Under the pieces are notes generated by a model that saw only the letters and a program-made list of their open reading frames with translations, had not been told where the DNA came from and ran no database searches. A DNA stretch of 64,000 bases from Galbula dea (Eukaryota > Chordata > Aves > Piciformes > Galbulidae): NCBI GenBank assembly GCA_013399015.1, contig VWZX01010904.1:31146-95145 (forward strand), given 5' to 3'. Numbering within the stretch: the stretch's first letter is position 1; the number at the start of each line of letters is the position of its first letter. The position numbers and the translations under genes were made by a program. Of the stretch, positions 36,015-48,798 are shown piece by piece.

Positions 36015-36140
36015 AGAGAGTCCTAGAATGGTTTGGGTTGGAAGAGACCTTCCAGATCATCTAGTTCCAACCCCCTCCTGCCATGGGCAGGGATGCCACC
36101 CACTGGACCAGGTTGCCCAGGGCCACCTTTAGCTGGAGAG
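36015..36140 (-). mobile_element. CR1 LINE 3' end fragment
   Basis: Antisense: GAGTCCTAGAATGGTTTGGG through CCAGGTTGCCCAGGGCCACC. Confidence 0.9.
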
Positions 36141-36754
36141 CAGCCCAGAGGAACAGCATTGCATGGCAAAAAAGCCATGAAAGGCAGGTTCTGTTCTATT
36201 CCTATTTTAATTACTACAGCTTTACCTCTAGCTACAGCATTTTTATACACTTGATAAACCTTTAGAAGTGTCTACTGACCCAGCAGGGGAACTATCATTC
36301 TAGTTGCTAAGTTCCTGGACTTCTCAGAAGGGAGAATGAAGATGCTTAGGAAAGCTGCTGCTGAGTCATGAGGCTTCAGAGGTTCAGCTTGGTCACACCT
36401 CAGCTAGACAATAAAGGCATCCAGGCTCTCATGACAAGTCACATTTGAGAATGGCCATGAAGCTCAGTCATGACTAGGTCATAAACCCATTTTTAGGTGT
36501 CAGCACTGAGTGTAACTCAAGACAGCAACTTAGAGATGAGTCTGCTTCTCCCTGCCTCTCCCTGCCCTAGATCTGATGCCCATTTAGAGTCCACTGGAGA
36601 TGTATTTCTGTATTTCTACACCACAAGGCTGCTTGCAATGCCCAGGTGGAAAGGTTTGCTTCATGCAGGAAGCAGAATATTAACATCCTTACAGAACACA
36701 CCTTTACAAATGGAATTTGGGTGCTCTGAGCTTTCAGTCACAGGATCAGAGAAT

Positions 36755-36830
36755 GTTAGGAGGGTTGGGTGGTTGGTTGGGACTCAATGATCTCAGAAGC
36801 CTTTTCCAACCATCCTGACTGAATGATTCT
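36755..36830 (+). mobile_element. CR1 LINE extreme 3' end
   Basis: A plus-sense tail of about 75 bp: GGTTGGGACTCAATGATCTC, then TTCCAACCATCCTGACTGAA. Confidence 0.78.
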
Positions 36831-39124
36831 CTAGCCAGTGCTGCTCAGGGACAATACTGCAGCTATTTCCCCCCATTTGTTCCAGACCCCTTTGATACAG
36901 ACAGACTAAGGTCTCCATCTGATGGCAGGTACCTTTTGGTCAGGATAATAGCTGCTGGAGCATCAAATGAAGCAGGAGCTACAGAGCCTGCACAGCAGAC
37001 ACTAAAGAGATGAAAAATAAGCTTATTAAAGCAGCAAATATATAACACATGTCCAGTGATAACACACTCTAAGCCCCTGAGGATGTAGCTTTCTGTGATA
37101 TCATCATGTTAACTGCCTTAACTCCTGGGAATTCTGAGCTTGGGAGAAGCCAGCCAAGGTGACTGCTGGGTCCAGTATCCTGCTACTGTGTGAACCCACA
37201 ACTCAATTCTTTCAGCTACCAGAAGCAGCCCTGGAGCCTTTCCCATGACTTGACTCAGTTTGCAGCAGTTCCTCTCAGCTACAGGTTATTTTCCCAGGAA
37301 AAAACAGGAGTTCCTAAGGAATTTGAACCAGAAGATGCTTTACCATCTTGCCCCAGAAAGAATTTAGCAATGGTTTCCTTTTTGATTTGCCATCCCACCA
37401 CCAATCAGCTATTTGAATTCTTTCAGCATCCCAATTAGCCCAGTATTAATTATGGAAGACACAAGTGCATGGCTTAGACCATGCCAGATGGCTGCTGAAC
37501 AGAGGTGACTGGAAGAGCTTTGCTTGCCCTAAGTGTAGAGCACTGAAGAACACCACCATGGTGCTGACATCTAACCAGAAGCTTCTGGTTCTCTGACACT
37601 TCTTCTGATCAAGGAGAGTGGTTTTTGAAGCCCTTCTGGATGCACCTCAGCCAGCTGAACAGAATATCCTTGGACAAGAAATAATTCCTACCACCCCAAT
37701 CATTTTAGGAGCCATTATTGCACCAGCAAATGAAGGGGAAAAGAAAAAGGGAGAAAAGAAATCTTGAATCCCCAACAAAAACTCCTCAAGGTCTCTGTTC
37801 TCCATAAACCTTTCTGCTGAGAACTGAAAATAGAAGTTAGTAATGCACTAAATGCCCTCACAAATATATCAGATTTTTCACTTAATGCTTTTTACAGGCT
37901 TAAAGCAAACTGAGTGAAAGAAAATCACCTTTTACAGCCTGCCTCTTGGAGGAAGAATGCTTTGCTGTTATGCTTTTTTAGAGGAAGGCATGGTGAATTT
38001 ATATCAACTCCACTCAATCTTGGGGCATGATAAAAGGAAGCAAATACAGCAGTGGAGTTAACATTCCATAGCATTCTTTCTTCACATATTTATTTCCTCC
38101 CTGGCTGGACATAAACCAAAAGAAAATAAAAAGGAGATAATAACACAACCCTCCCCAAAAACCAGAGAAAGAGTTGAAATAAACCTTTTGGCACACAATG
38201 CAGCCAAAGCTCTCTGCTCTCCCTCCTCCCTGGATTCTTTCTCTCCAAAGAAACTCAAAGGGAAAAAAAAAAAACACCCCAAAGAATAAAACCAACCTAA
38301 CTCTCAACTTCCCATGTGTCAAGTCAAAATTTCCCCTGTTTTCCTTTGCTAAATGCCCACAGAAAGGAAAAAACCAACCCAAAACCCCAGCAGTCTTTTG
38401 GGATCTACTGAAAACTAAAAAGCAAGCCAAAGCCAACTGATTTCTAGTGAATAATCTTTAACCCTGCCTCAGAAATCTCTGCCCTCTTGTCTGCTCCTTG
38501 ATCATCCTGGGCTTGAGAACCTCACTGCATTCCAGTGTAAAGAGGAACTGCTCTGTTTGCTCACTGCTTCACCAAGGCTTTGGCTGCAGGGTTGCAATGT
38601 GCAGGCAGTGCCCCAAGAAGGCTGACCTTGCTTTAGCCAACCAAGCCAAAGATCATCCAGCACAGTGAACCTACAAAGCTGGCTTGCCAAGGGTCTCAGA
38701 TCCATCAACAGCTCCTGGTCCTGTCCTCCTACAGCTCCCCTAAGCCATCAGATGGGGCTGATCTTCTCTATTATTGTGTCTCTCTCAGCTAATAAAGTCT
38801 ATTTTTATGGATGTGGAATGACAAGGAGTATTTTGTATTTATTTATGCAGCTCATTAAAGTTGGAGAGAGATTTGGAGGCAAGAGAGAATGCCCCAAGCC
38901 CAGAAAGCTGAGGAAGAGAGACCCCAGGCACATGCATGGGTTGAACTTGATGTATCTGAATCTCCTGGCTGAGCCCAAGGAGACCAAGCAATTACAGACA
39001 AGCAGGCATCCTGCTCTTCCTGCAACCACACCCCTAAGGCATGACAGGCAGAGGATGCAGAACTAAACACTGACAGGAGGAGACCAAGATGGCTATCAAA
39101 GAACAGAATCATCAGAGAATGATT

Positions 39125-39630
39125 ATTGTGTCCAGTTCTGGAGCCCCTGTTCCAAGAGGGATATGGGGGTGCTGGAGTGAGACCAGAGAAAGGCCAGGAG
39201 AATGAGCAGAGGACTGGAGCACCTCTGCTATGAGGGCAGGCTGAGAGAGTTGGGGTTGTTCAGGCTGGAGAAGGCTCCCAGGAGACCTTCTGGTGGCCTG
39301 CCAGGATCTGAAGGGGGCTACAAGAAAGCTGGGGAGGGACTTTTGAGGAGGTCAGGTAGGGATAGGACTAGGGGGAATGGATGCAAGCTAGAGGAGGGCA
39401 GATTTAGATTGGATATTAGGAGGAAGTTCTTCACCGTGAGGGTGGGGAGACAGTGGCACAGGTTGCCCAGAGAGGCTGTGGAAGCTCCATCCCTGGAAGC
39501 TTTGAAGGCCAGGCTGGCTGGGGCTGTGGGCAAGCTGCTGTAGTGGGAGGTGTCCCTGTCATGCAGGGGGCTGGAACTAGCTGATCTTTCAGGTCCCTCC
39601 CAACTCTGACAATTCCAGGATTCTATGATT
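39125..39630 (+). mobile_element. CR1 LINE 3' end (longest copy of the abundant subfamily)
   Basis: A plus-sense 506-bp copy: TGTCCAGTTCTGGAGCCCCT through CAATTCCAGGATTCTATGAT. Confidence 0.94.
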
Positions 39631-39700
39631 AAGGTTGGAAAAGACCTCCAGGATCATCAAGTGCAACCATTGCCCTAACCCTGCCAACTCACCACTGCAC
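39631..39700 (-). mobile_element. CR1 LINE 3' end fragment, tail-to-tail with the previous copy
   Basis: Antisense: AAGGTTGGAAAAGACCTCCA, then ATCATCAAGTGCAACCATTG. It abuts the tail of the plus-sense copy with no spacer. Confidence 0.8.
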
Positions 39701-40871
39701 ACCAAAGACAACAAAGCAAACCACCACATTTCTGAGAACATGGCAGAAGTAAAAAACAAGAATTAGTTTCTCCCTTTAAATTCTATGCAGGAAAAGTCCA
39801 AGTTTATAAACCCAAACCCCCCAAATTTGGGAGTTTTGATCCATTTCTTCTTCCAGGCTCCTGTTGCAGCAGTGAGGAGAAAACAAACACAGCTGGCATC
39901 TTGATGATTTTATTCACTGAAGGCTTTAGCTGGACAAACATCACAAAAGATGATGGCTGCTTCCCTTGAATTTATGATCAAATATGCCCCAGCAGAAGAT
40001 CATCTCTGTTACATTCATTATTATGGGATGTGAATAATTGAACAGACAGTTGTCTATCTGGAAATCAGATCTAAATGCAGCTGAGGTGGCAGGCAGTGGC
40101 TAGATGATGAATTTATTAGACTTCCCATTACTGAGGAGGATGCAGGGTTCTGGTGAGTCACAGGCAGTGGCTAAATTACATTATTTAATGTATAAATAAT
40201 GTGAATCCCATCTAGTGATCAAGATTTTCATTCCCATTCTGCTAGCCAGACACAGACCAAGTTTCAGCAGCTTTGCTTTCAACCTCACTGAAATTCATCC
40301 CTATCAGAAAGAAACTTCACAGACCCAGAGAATTCTTCCAAAACTTCAGATGATTTTTCCACTGAAGGAAACAAATCAACTGGAAATTCAAAACACCACC
40401 ACAGTAACTACCATCACCATCATTTCTTGTTTTTTTTCCATAGAGTTTCACCCAAATCTGTTGTTCAGGATAATACCAGGAGAGTTACAATAATTTTAAG
40501 GCAGAATGTGTGCCTTAGGATAAATGGTGACTCAATGCCTGAAAGAAAAAGGTCAGTTCCCCTTGGAGATCCCCTTGCCTCTTTGCCCTCCAGCAATGGC
40601 AGGTGCAGCAGCTCTGCTGAGGCTCTTTATGCACACTGGGATGCTGAAGAGACAGAATCTAACCTCTCCATTCTAAAGGCAGCAGCAAGGATTATTGTCT
40701 CCTCTCTTCCCATTGTCACACTCAGCTCAAGCAGGCACTGAACACATCAACAGGATGATCTGCCTGCAGCCACCATCTTTCACCAGCTCTCCAAGAGCTT
40801 CAAATGTTCTAACATTTGAACATCTAGGCTGTTTAAAGAAATCATTGCATTTAACTAGGGAAACTGATTGG

Positions 40872-41632
40872 CTAGTCACCTGGGAGAAGAGCCCAAGCCC
40901 CACCTGGCTCCAGCTTCCTCTCAGGGAGTTGCAGAGAGTGAGAAGGTCTCCCCTGAGCCTCCTCTTCTCCAGCCTAACCAAGCCCAGTTCCCTCAGCTGC
41001 TCCTCACAACACTTGTGCTCCAGACCCTTCCCCTCCTTCCTTGCCCTTCTCTGGCCACACTCCAGCACCTCACTGTCCTTCTTGGAGTGAGGAGCCCAAA
41101 CCTGACCCCAGGATTTGATGTGTGGCCTCCCCAGTGCCCAGCCCAGGAGGCCAATCCCTGCCCTAGCCCTGCTGCCACACCAGTGCTGATGCAAGCAAGG
41201 ATGCTGTTGGCCTCCTTGCCCACCAGGGCACTCTGCTGCCTCATCTTCAGCTGCTGTTGACCAACACCCTCAAATCCTTTTCCACTGGGCAGTTTCCAGC
41301 CACTCTGCCCCAAGCCTGTAGCCTTCATGGGGTTGTTGTGAGCCACCCAAATGCAGGACCCAGCACCTAGCTTTTTGAGCCTCATCTAATTGGCCTTGGC
41401 CCACTGATCCAGCCTGTCCAGCTCCCTCTGCTGAGCCTCCTACCCTCAAGCAGATCAACACTTTCTCCTAACTTGGTGTCCTCTGCAAACTTAGTGAGGG
41501 TGCACTCAATCCCCTCATCCAGATCACTGATGAGGAGATTGAGCACAACTGGCCCCAACACTGAGCCCTGGGAAACACCACTGGTGACCCCTGGAAGAAT
41601 CTTACCTTTCATGGCTTCATCCAAACAATGAA
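40872..41632 (-). mobile_element. CR1 LINE with reverse-transcriptase catalytic-region relic
   Basis: Antisense and truncated at its 3' end. The minus frame from 41624 reads VTSGVSQGSVLGPVVLNLLI, then SDLDEGIECTLTKFAEDTKL, the palm region of CR1 ORF2. The usual catalytic FADD reads FAED here, and frameshifts follow, so the copy is dead. The rest runs through the ORF2 end (about 41390-41190) into the 3' UTR. Confidence 0.93.
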
Positions 41633-42559
41633 GGACCCAGCAGCAAGGGCCACTTCACTTCCACTACTGCTGTCACATTATGTCTCCAACTCCTCAGACA
41701 AATAGTTTTAAAACACATCTTTCAGCCTCAGTTTTGTCAGCAATGTCATTAGCTGGGGAAGAAAGATGTCAGCAGAAAAGCCAACAGTACAGATCTGCAG
41801 CAGGAGGGGAGAGTCAGGAATGTGAGGAGATAATGATGCCTGGTGCCTCTGATCAGAGAGAATTAGACTTCAAACCACGAAATGAAGGCAGACACTGTGG
41901 CAGCAGATGAGGAACAGACTCCCAAAACCATCATTCTGAGGAATGAAGCAAACCTTGGCATGTGGAAAGGCACAAGGAGAAGGAAGAACTGGAAACATCT
42001 AAGAGTTGGATCAGGAAGCACTCCAACACATGAATGAAGAACATACTTGGAAAATAAAGAAAGAAATCCTACCTGGAACCACCAGAGAAACATGGCCACT
42101 TGAGAGACATCTCAACAGCTGAAGGAACTCCTAAGGAATCAGTGAGGAGAGCAAACAAATGAAAGGCTCTTTGGGAGAAGAAAATCTACACAGGAGGAGT
42201 TACTGCTCTGTCCATGTTTCTCTTGATCTCTCTGGAGGCTTATTACTGTAGGCAAGGTGATGGAAAGGTCCCTGATTTCTCTCTGCATTCTGAAATGCTG
42301 GGGTAGACATAAGATATATCTGTGGCAGTGTCTAGATACAGATATACACAGACCTCTTTCTGCTTTCCCAAGAAGAAAGAGAACCTTGGGAAAGCTTTGC
42401 CAGGTGTTGACACACAATAAGGAAGCAAAGACAGGCAAAAGGCACAAAACATGGGCAACATGGAAGTGAAATTGAAGCTTTAGGACACAACTAAGACCAA
42501 ATGGCAATCAAAAGATGAGATGACTAATGAACAAGGCATTAGGTAAATCTAGAATCATT

Positions 42560-42680
42560 TCAGAGCATCACAGAATGGTTTAGGTTGGAAAAGACCTCAA
42601 AGATCAAGTCCAACCATTGACCCAGCACCTCCAGGCCACTAACCCATGGCCCCAAGAACCACATCTCCATGGTTTTTTGG
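42560..42680 (-). mobile_element. CR1 LINE 3' end fragment
   Basis: Antisense: ATCACAGAATGGTTTAGGTT, then CCCCAAGAACCACATCTCCA. Confidence 0.85.
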
Positions 42681-42689
42681 GGAATTGTC

Positions 42690-42860
42690 CAGCTGGGTGC
42701 CAGGGGCATTACCCTTCATTCCAGATTTATTTAACATCTTTATTAATGACCTGGACTAAGGAATACACTCATAATAATAATAATAAGACCAAGGAGCTCT
42801 AGTGCCATGCTACAGAGGGGATTTGATGTTTGCAGAAGACAAGAAAGGACACCCACGTGC
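42690..42860 (+). mobile_element. CR1 reverse-transcriptase fragment (sense)
   Basis: The plus strand encodes a recognisable LFNIFINDLD piece (42727-42756), and further on a MFAEDKK-like active-site remnant near 42830. An (ATA)n expansion at 42769-42787 separates the two. It is diverged. Confidence 0.65.
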
Positions 42861-43229
42861 CTTGGGGCTGTCTTTCCCTAGCTGGCATGGGTGGGCAAGG
42901 TACAGGAAGGTAAAAATGTCATTTTATTCTGAAATGATATAGTCATCACCAATCAGAAACAGAAAGCAAAGGCTTCTCTGGTCCAGTTGAGGAGTTCCTT
43001 ATCTGTGCAACACAAAACTAACACAACATCTCAAGCTTAGCCACACAAGGGAAGGGGGACTCAGAACCAAGGAAAATAAACTGAAGGTCAGGATTAAGCT
43101 TCTCTCCCTGAGGAATACTCTCCCCCCAGGGTTTGAACAGGGAGAACACTTTAGAGCTGCTCCAGTTGGAAAGAAATGGCCAAAGAGATGTATTTTAAAT
43201 AAAGGAAGAGATCCCCAGCAGTGGGACTA

Positions 43230-43454
43230 GCTGTGAGAATAAAGAATCAATAATATATAAATAATAACAAAGTGTATATAGAACAATATGTAAATAATAA
43301 TAGTGTTTATAAAGAAAATATAAATAATAATGTGTGTATAAAATATACATATAATAAAGTGTACATAAAGAATAATATATAAAGTGTATATAAAGAAAAG
43401 ATATATAATAAAGTACAAATAAAGAAGAATATATAAATACTAAAGTGTATAAAA
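43230..43454. repeat. AT-rich array (ATAAAGTGTATATAAAGAA)n next to an assembly gap
   Basis: Units of roughly 25-45 bp containing AAAGTGTATATAAAG repeat up to the Ns at 43455-43733 (279 bases). Sequence after the gap is normal, so the gap hides the rest of the array. Confidence 0.9.
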
Positions 43455-44405
43455 NNNNNNNNNNNNNNNNNNNNNNNNNNNNNNNNNNNNNNNNNNNNNN
43501 NNNNNNNNNNNNNNNNNNNNNNNNNNNNNNNNNNNNNNNNNNNNNNNNNNNNNNNNNNNNNNNNNNNNNNNNNNNNNNNNNNNNNNNNNNNNNNNNNNNN
43601 NNNNNNNNNNNNNNNNNNNNNNNNNNNNNNNNNNNNNNNNNNNNNNNNNNNNNNNNNNNNNNNNNNNNNNNNNNNNNNNNNNNNNNNNNNNNNNNNNNNN
43701 NNNNNNNNNNNNNNNNNNNNNNNNNNNNNNNNNGGAAAGAGCCAAAAAACCCCAGCCCTTTTCTACCCTAGCAAATATACAGAAGGATAATTAGCTCTCC
43801 TTTGTTAATCCTCTGTAAGGGTTCATTCTTGTGGAGAAGCCTGAGGAGGTTTGCCCTGCATTCTGCAGGCAGAGCTGCTCCTGGGTTTCATTGTGGGGAG
43901 AGAATGGAAGAGTTCAAGGGGGGGAAAAAAACCCCAACCCCAAAGGTGAAAACAGAATTGCTGATCAACTCCAGAGGATGAGCAGATTCTCACAGCTGAC
44001 TTCTTTTTCTTCTACACCAGTATTTTATAGTCACACCCCCAAACATGTTAGGAATGAAAGGGAATTAATTAGGGAATTAAAGAGCCACTGGCTGGTGTCC
44101 ATCGTTGTTCCACTGTCTGGTTTGGTCTTCAAAATCCTGGAAGCTGATGCAGTCAGACAGATGCAATTATTTTGCCCCTAAGCTACCACAGTGTGGCTTT
44201 TTGGGAGGCTTTAGGGTTGGAGTTGTTTTGCCTTACAGATAGAAAGCTGACTCTGGAGGTGTTGGAAGGATGTTATTCCTCCTTCTAGTAACCTCTCCTT
44301 ACAAAAACTGAATTATCATGTCCATTTTTAGCTAAGCCTCTTTGAAGACTTCTAAACCCCATGTTTCTCTTCCATGCCAGGACCTCAAAACATATATAGG
44401 AAGAA

Positions 44406-44602
44406 GATCAGAGAATGATTAGAGTTGGAAGGGACCTTTCAAGGTCATGTAGTTCAACCTTCCTGCAGCAAGCAAGGACATCTCCAACTAGAGCAGGTTA
44501 CTCAGAGCTCCAGACAACCTGACCTAGAATGGTTCCAGGGATGGGACATCTCCCACCTCACTGGACAGCCTGGGACAGGCTCTCACCACCCTGAGTGTGA
44601 AA
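44406..44602 (-). mobile_element. CR1 LINE 3' end
   Basis: Antisense: GAGAATGATTAGAGTTGGAA, then GGACAGCCTGGGACAGGCTC. It is the same subfamily as the copy at 55934. Confidence 0.88.
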
Positions 44603-45518
44603 AAAATAGATGAAGAGTCAGACTGTGTCTGAAAGCTACACAGTAGATGGTAAAGGCTTCACTGTGTCCTCTTCCAATCTGGGAGGACAAAGTTCAAGGT
44701 CATGCTCTGGTTTGACAGTTTCTGTGTGACAAATTCCTTCCTTTCTTGGTCTCTCACCCCCCCCTTCTACAAAATGCACTGACAAAACCTCACCTTGCAG
44801 CAGTCAAAGCACACACACCAATCCCACCAAGATTCCACTGTTCTTCCAGGTGTGTCCTTCAAAGGTACTGAGATGTCCAGGGGAAGGAACTCAGCACAAA
44901 CCCAACAGACATGTAAAAACCAAAGGCTATTTGTTTTTCTCCATGCCTTAGGTCTTCTCCTTCTCCCAACTCCCCTTCCAACAACTCTGCTTCAGAAGGG
45001 ACACTTTGTGTCTCCAACAAATTCAATCAGCAACTTTAAAAGGCTTTCTTTTTAAGATTAGAGCTTGCTGCTTTTTAAGCATGCTAATAAAGACAACTTC
45101 TAGAATGAACCAATCTGTCCATGTTTTAAGCTGAATTTCTAGTTTCAGAGCTGATTTATAAACCCTGGGGAATGGGATGTCTGTAACAGAAACATTCTTA
45201 CATCCCTAATGACAGCTGTGCAAGCAGCAGCACTCACAGACACAGATAAAGACTGACACCAGGAAAAAGAAAAAAGAAGAGAAAATCCTTTACATTCCCA
45301 ATGTAAATGATATTTAATTTGGAGGCACTGAATTATTTCCTGCTCTAGCAGAACTGCACACAGGAAGCACTGAGGTCTGCTCATTGTCATTGCTTTTGCT
45401 CTTTCAATCCCTTCATTTAGGGTGAAAAATTGCAAATCCTTTCTGCAGAGAGCACTGGAAATGCAGCAATACTCTTCAAGAGTTTTCCTGGGAATCCAAA
45501 AGCTCTGGTTTTATTTGA

Positions 45519-45925
45519 GTCATAGAATCCTAGAATGGTTTGGGTTGGAAGTGACCTGAAAGATCATCCAGTTCCAACCCCCTGCCATGGGCAGGGATGC
45601 CACTCACTAGACCAGGTTGCCCAGGGTCACATCCAGCCTGACCTTCAACACTGCCAGGGATGGGGCAGCCACAACCTCTCTGGGCAACCTGTGCCAGTGC
45701 CTCACCACCCTCTGGGTAAAGAACCTCCTGCTAATTTCTAGTCTAAATCTTCTCTCCCTCAGTTTATATCCAATCCTTCCTGTCCTATTGCAATTTGACC
45801 ACTGAAAAGTCTCTCCCCTTCTACCCTGTAATCCCCCTTTGGGTACTGAAAGGCTGCTAGGAGATCCCCCTGAAGCCTTCTCTTCTCCAGGCTGAACAAC
45901 CCCAACTCCTTCAGCCTGTGATGTG
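45519..45925 (-). mobile_element. CR1 LINE 3' end
   Basis: An antisense 407-bp copy: CATAGAATCCTAGAATGGTT through CAACCCCAACTCCTTCAGCC. Confidence 0.93.
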
Positions 45926-45991
45926 ATCAGAACTTCTGCCAGATCTGCAGTCACAGAGACTGAGGATATGTTTTAAGCAAGCTGAGGTTTG

Positions 45992-46145
45992 ACAGAATCA
46001 TTCTGGCTGGAAAAGCCCCCTGAGACCATCAAGTCCAACCAGCCACCCAACACCACCATGCTCACCACTAAACCATGGCCCCAAGCACCACATCTACCTG
46101 TTTTTTGAGCCCCTCCAGGGATGGTGACTCCACCACCACCTCCCT
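45992..46145 (-). mobile_element. CR1 LINE 3' end fragment (different subfamily, tandem to the previous)
   Basis: Antisense: GACAGAATCATTCTGGCTGG through TGGTGACTCCACCACCACCT. Confidence 0.88.
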
Positions 46146-47146
46146 GCTTTGGGGTTGGTTTTTACAAAGCCAGAAATCTCCTCCAGTGTTCTGGAAGGAA
46201 CTCTAAGAGAGCAACTTATAAAATTCAGATGTATTATGTGCTTATCCACAGGAGATGCTGCTGGCTCTAACTGCTGTTAAAAGAGAGAAGACTCAGTCCC
46301 TGCCTGCAGAAGAAAAGGAGTAACACAGCCAGGATCTATCCACATTACTTCTGCATATCTATGCCCCCAAACAAACACATCCACATCAAGAATGGTTTCC
46401 TTCTCCCTCCTTCCCAATCCAGATCTAATTGCTTCTGTTGTCATATAATTGCTGCTTTCAAGCTGTTGGATTTCATTAACTCCTTTCAAAGAAAAGAAAT
46501 GAACTTGCCAAGTTTGGTTATTGTTGAGGGACAGAATACAGACAATTCTAGGGACTTCTGGAAATAAGAGCTGTGACTTCTAGGGAATGACATCACTCCA
46601 AGCAGTAAGACTGCAAGATGCCTCCAAGGATCATGAGAACTGGCAAAATTGATTGAGATATTCACAAAGGCCAACTGGAAGTGAAGCTAATCCTCCTGTT
46701 GCTCCCTCTAGAGTGAGCAGGAGATGGGCTCTTCCACAAAAGCCACCACATTACTCCTGGCCTCTGAACCAGACAAGCCAGGACCTTTTCTCTAGACTGT
46801 TGAAAGCCAATGAACTGATGGCAGTGCACTTAACCTCTGTGAAGGTCTGTCCTGGCTTCAGCATTATGCCAGCTTTGTGTGTGTTTCACTGCAGGAACCA
46901 GAAAGTTCCTCCTGACCATCCTGTAGCAATGCAGAGTGAGCTCTAGGGTCATGAAAGACACCTACTGATGTCCTTCAGACACCAACACAGCATCTGCCCA
47001 GGAGCTCCAGCCACTGGTCAACTGACACTCCCCAAACCCAAAACACACTCTAGAGTTTGTCCCTATTTACAGGTAAATGACAACCCAAAACCATTGCAAA
47101 CTGGCAGAAGCAGGAAAGAATAATCCCTCAGGATGATTACATATTA

Positions 47147-47330
47147 TCTACATTATCTGTATTACCTATATCTCTGTGTCTACCTATATATCTGTGTCTA
47201 TCTCTATCCCTCTCAAGCCCTATCCCTCTCAATCTCCACCCCTGTCTACATCCCTCTCTGCCCCCATCCCTCCTCTCTGTCCCCACCACCCCTTCTCTGT
47301 CCCCACCACCCCTTCTCTGTCTATATAAAA
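47147..47330. repeat. Pyrimidine-rich simple repeat (TATCTSTGTC / TCTCTGTCCCC)
   Basis: TATCT/TCTGTGTC words grade into CCACCACCCCTTCTCTGTCC duplicates. It lies 125 bp downstream of the 49-bp CDK14 exon in gene orientation and is purine-rich on the sense strand. Confidence 0.85.
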
Positions 47331-47454
47331 CACACACTTGTGCCACGATTAGGAAGGACAGAGGCATTTGAAGTTAGCTGAGTTAACTCCAGCCTGGCAG
47401 GATTTATATCCTTGGCAGAGTCAAGAGTCACCCCAAAGAAAGCAAAGCACTTAC

Positions 47455-47503
47455 TTATTCCATGCCTGCCTCAGGTTTTTGGGGCTGTACTGTGTAAATC
47501 GTT
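47455..47503 (-). CDS. CDK14: CDK14 internal coding exon (49-bp microexon-like)
   Basis: This short minus-strand exon completes a split Glu codon and encodes ERFTQYSPKNLRQAWNK, ending two bases into the final Lys codon. The acceptor is a pyrimidine run ending in TTGCAG (47504-47520 on minus), and the donor is GTAAG from 47454. Phase 1 in and phase 2 out match both neighbouring exons exactly. The segment lies in the kinase C-lobe between subdomains X and XI. Compared with the human protein as I remember it (RFTLYSSKNLRQAWNK), it has Leu-to-Gln and Ser-to-Pro changes, an ordinary level of divergence. The exon is too short to appear as an open reading frame of its own. Confidence 0.95.
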
Positions 47504-48699
47504 CTGCAAGGGAAAAAGAAAGAGGCACATTTAATTATTTATGCTGAAACCAGAGTGTTCTGTGTTCTTTCAGATCTATTTTACTGCTGCCCATTCTCTG
47601 TGTAACTGCTGCAGCTCAAGTCCCAAGACAGGGAAGGAAAATGAGCAGAGGGTTCATTGCCCTACAACCAGGGAGGGAAAAACTCCAAACCACTGTAGCC
47701 CAAAAAAGACCCTAACTTCTCCAGCCAAGGCAACTCATCATGACCTAAAGCTCCTTTACTACAGCATCACCAAAAAGTGGAATTTTTACAGTAGTTACTT
47801 GACTATCATTGTGTATATTATTGTGGTTTGCATGGCCATGTGTGTCAGGCAGAGCCACACTTGCTCCTGTGCCTCCTGAGAAGCATCCAGGCAGGAGAGG
47901 GAGGTCACAGAGAAGTGGATTTGAGCTGAGTAAAGGGGGAAAAAACCCAAAACCACCAAACAAAAACAGAAAACCCAGCAACAAACAAAATCAACCACTT
48001 TTTTCCTCCTAGTAGAAATGGGATCATTGGACAACTTCTAGCCAAGGAAAGGTTCAAGGGGTAGGTGGTGTCTCAGAGTTGAGGCACACAAGCCCTTCTC
48101 CAGCCCCTGCACCTTCACAGCTACATTTCTGTTCATTGAACAGAGAGGAGAGGAAAAGGTGTGAGGCACCAGAACCTCTAACACACCTGCCAAAGCCTGC
48201 ACTGGAATGGACCTCTTTAGCCTGCAGGCAGGCAGGGACTGAGATCCATGGTGGAAGCTGCAGCCAAATAATGTCAGGCTAGAGATAAGCAGGTTTGGGT
48301 ACACATCTTCAACAGGGATGAAAATGTAGCCTTTGGAAGCTTCTAGCAAGGGCTAGACTAGAAAGCTTGGCCCTTCAAGCCTGAAAATCAAGATAGATTT
48401 CCTTCTGGAAGGGTCCCTCCAGCTCAGCAGCAGCAGGACTCTGTTGGATGCAGCTGTTCTGGGGCTTAGATTAAATGAAAGGATGATAATGATGTGCACT
48501 CATCCTACTGTGCAAAGCTGTAAGTCTAATTTAGGAGAGGTCATTTTCAACTGCCAGCACTTGTATCCTCTCCTTCTAAAGTTCTTGTTGTGACCAAAGT
48601 GGAGGACCTGGCTTTGTTAGTAGAATTTCTAGTACGATTTAACTCAGCTTCTGCTCTCCAAAGAATCCCAGAAGCATTTGGACAATGTTCTCAGACACA

Positions 48700-48798
48700 G
48701 GGGTGACTTTGGGGTTGTCCTGTGCAGAGACAGGAGTTGGACTTCATGGTCCTTGTGGGTCCCTTCCAGCTCAGGTCATTCTAGGATTCACTGATCAA
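48700..48798 (+). mobile_element. CR1 LINE extreme 3' end
   Basis: A plus-sense tail: GTTGGACTTCATGGTCCTTG, then CATTCTAGGATTCACTGATC. Confidence 0.75.

Larger units (their letters stand above)
30347..47454 (-). other. CDK14: CDK14 intron (17.1 kb)
   Basis: The intron is bounded by the 49-bp and 140-bp exons. It contains a solo LTR, about a dozen CR1 pieces, the AT-rich tract with the N gap at 43455-43733, and an unidentified ORF at 33716-34090. Other stretches over 300 bp (30350-31120, 31840-33020, 35500-36010, 36840-39120, 39700-40870, 41640-42555, 42870-43230, 43734-44400, 44610-45515, 46150-47140) look unique and carry no gene I can support. Confidence 0.88.

Noticed and set aside
39202..39543. 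113-residue plus-strand ORF recurring at 15560, 23284 and 6685
   Set aside because: It is the translated 3' UTR of the abundant CR1 subfamily; recurrence reflects the repeat, not a gene family.
43440..43771. ORFs on both strands of about 100 residues
   Set aside because: They are almost entirely unknown bases from the assembly gap.
48330..48430. Possible CR1 tail (GGAAGGGTCCCTCCAGCTCA)
   Set aside because: Only a single short similarity to the GGGTCCCTTCCAGCTC motif, with no supporting flanks.
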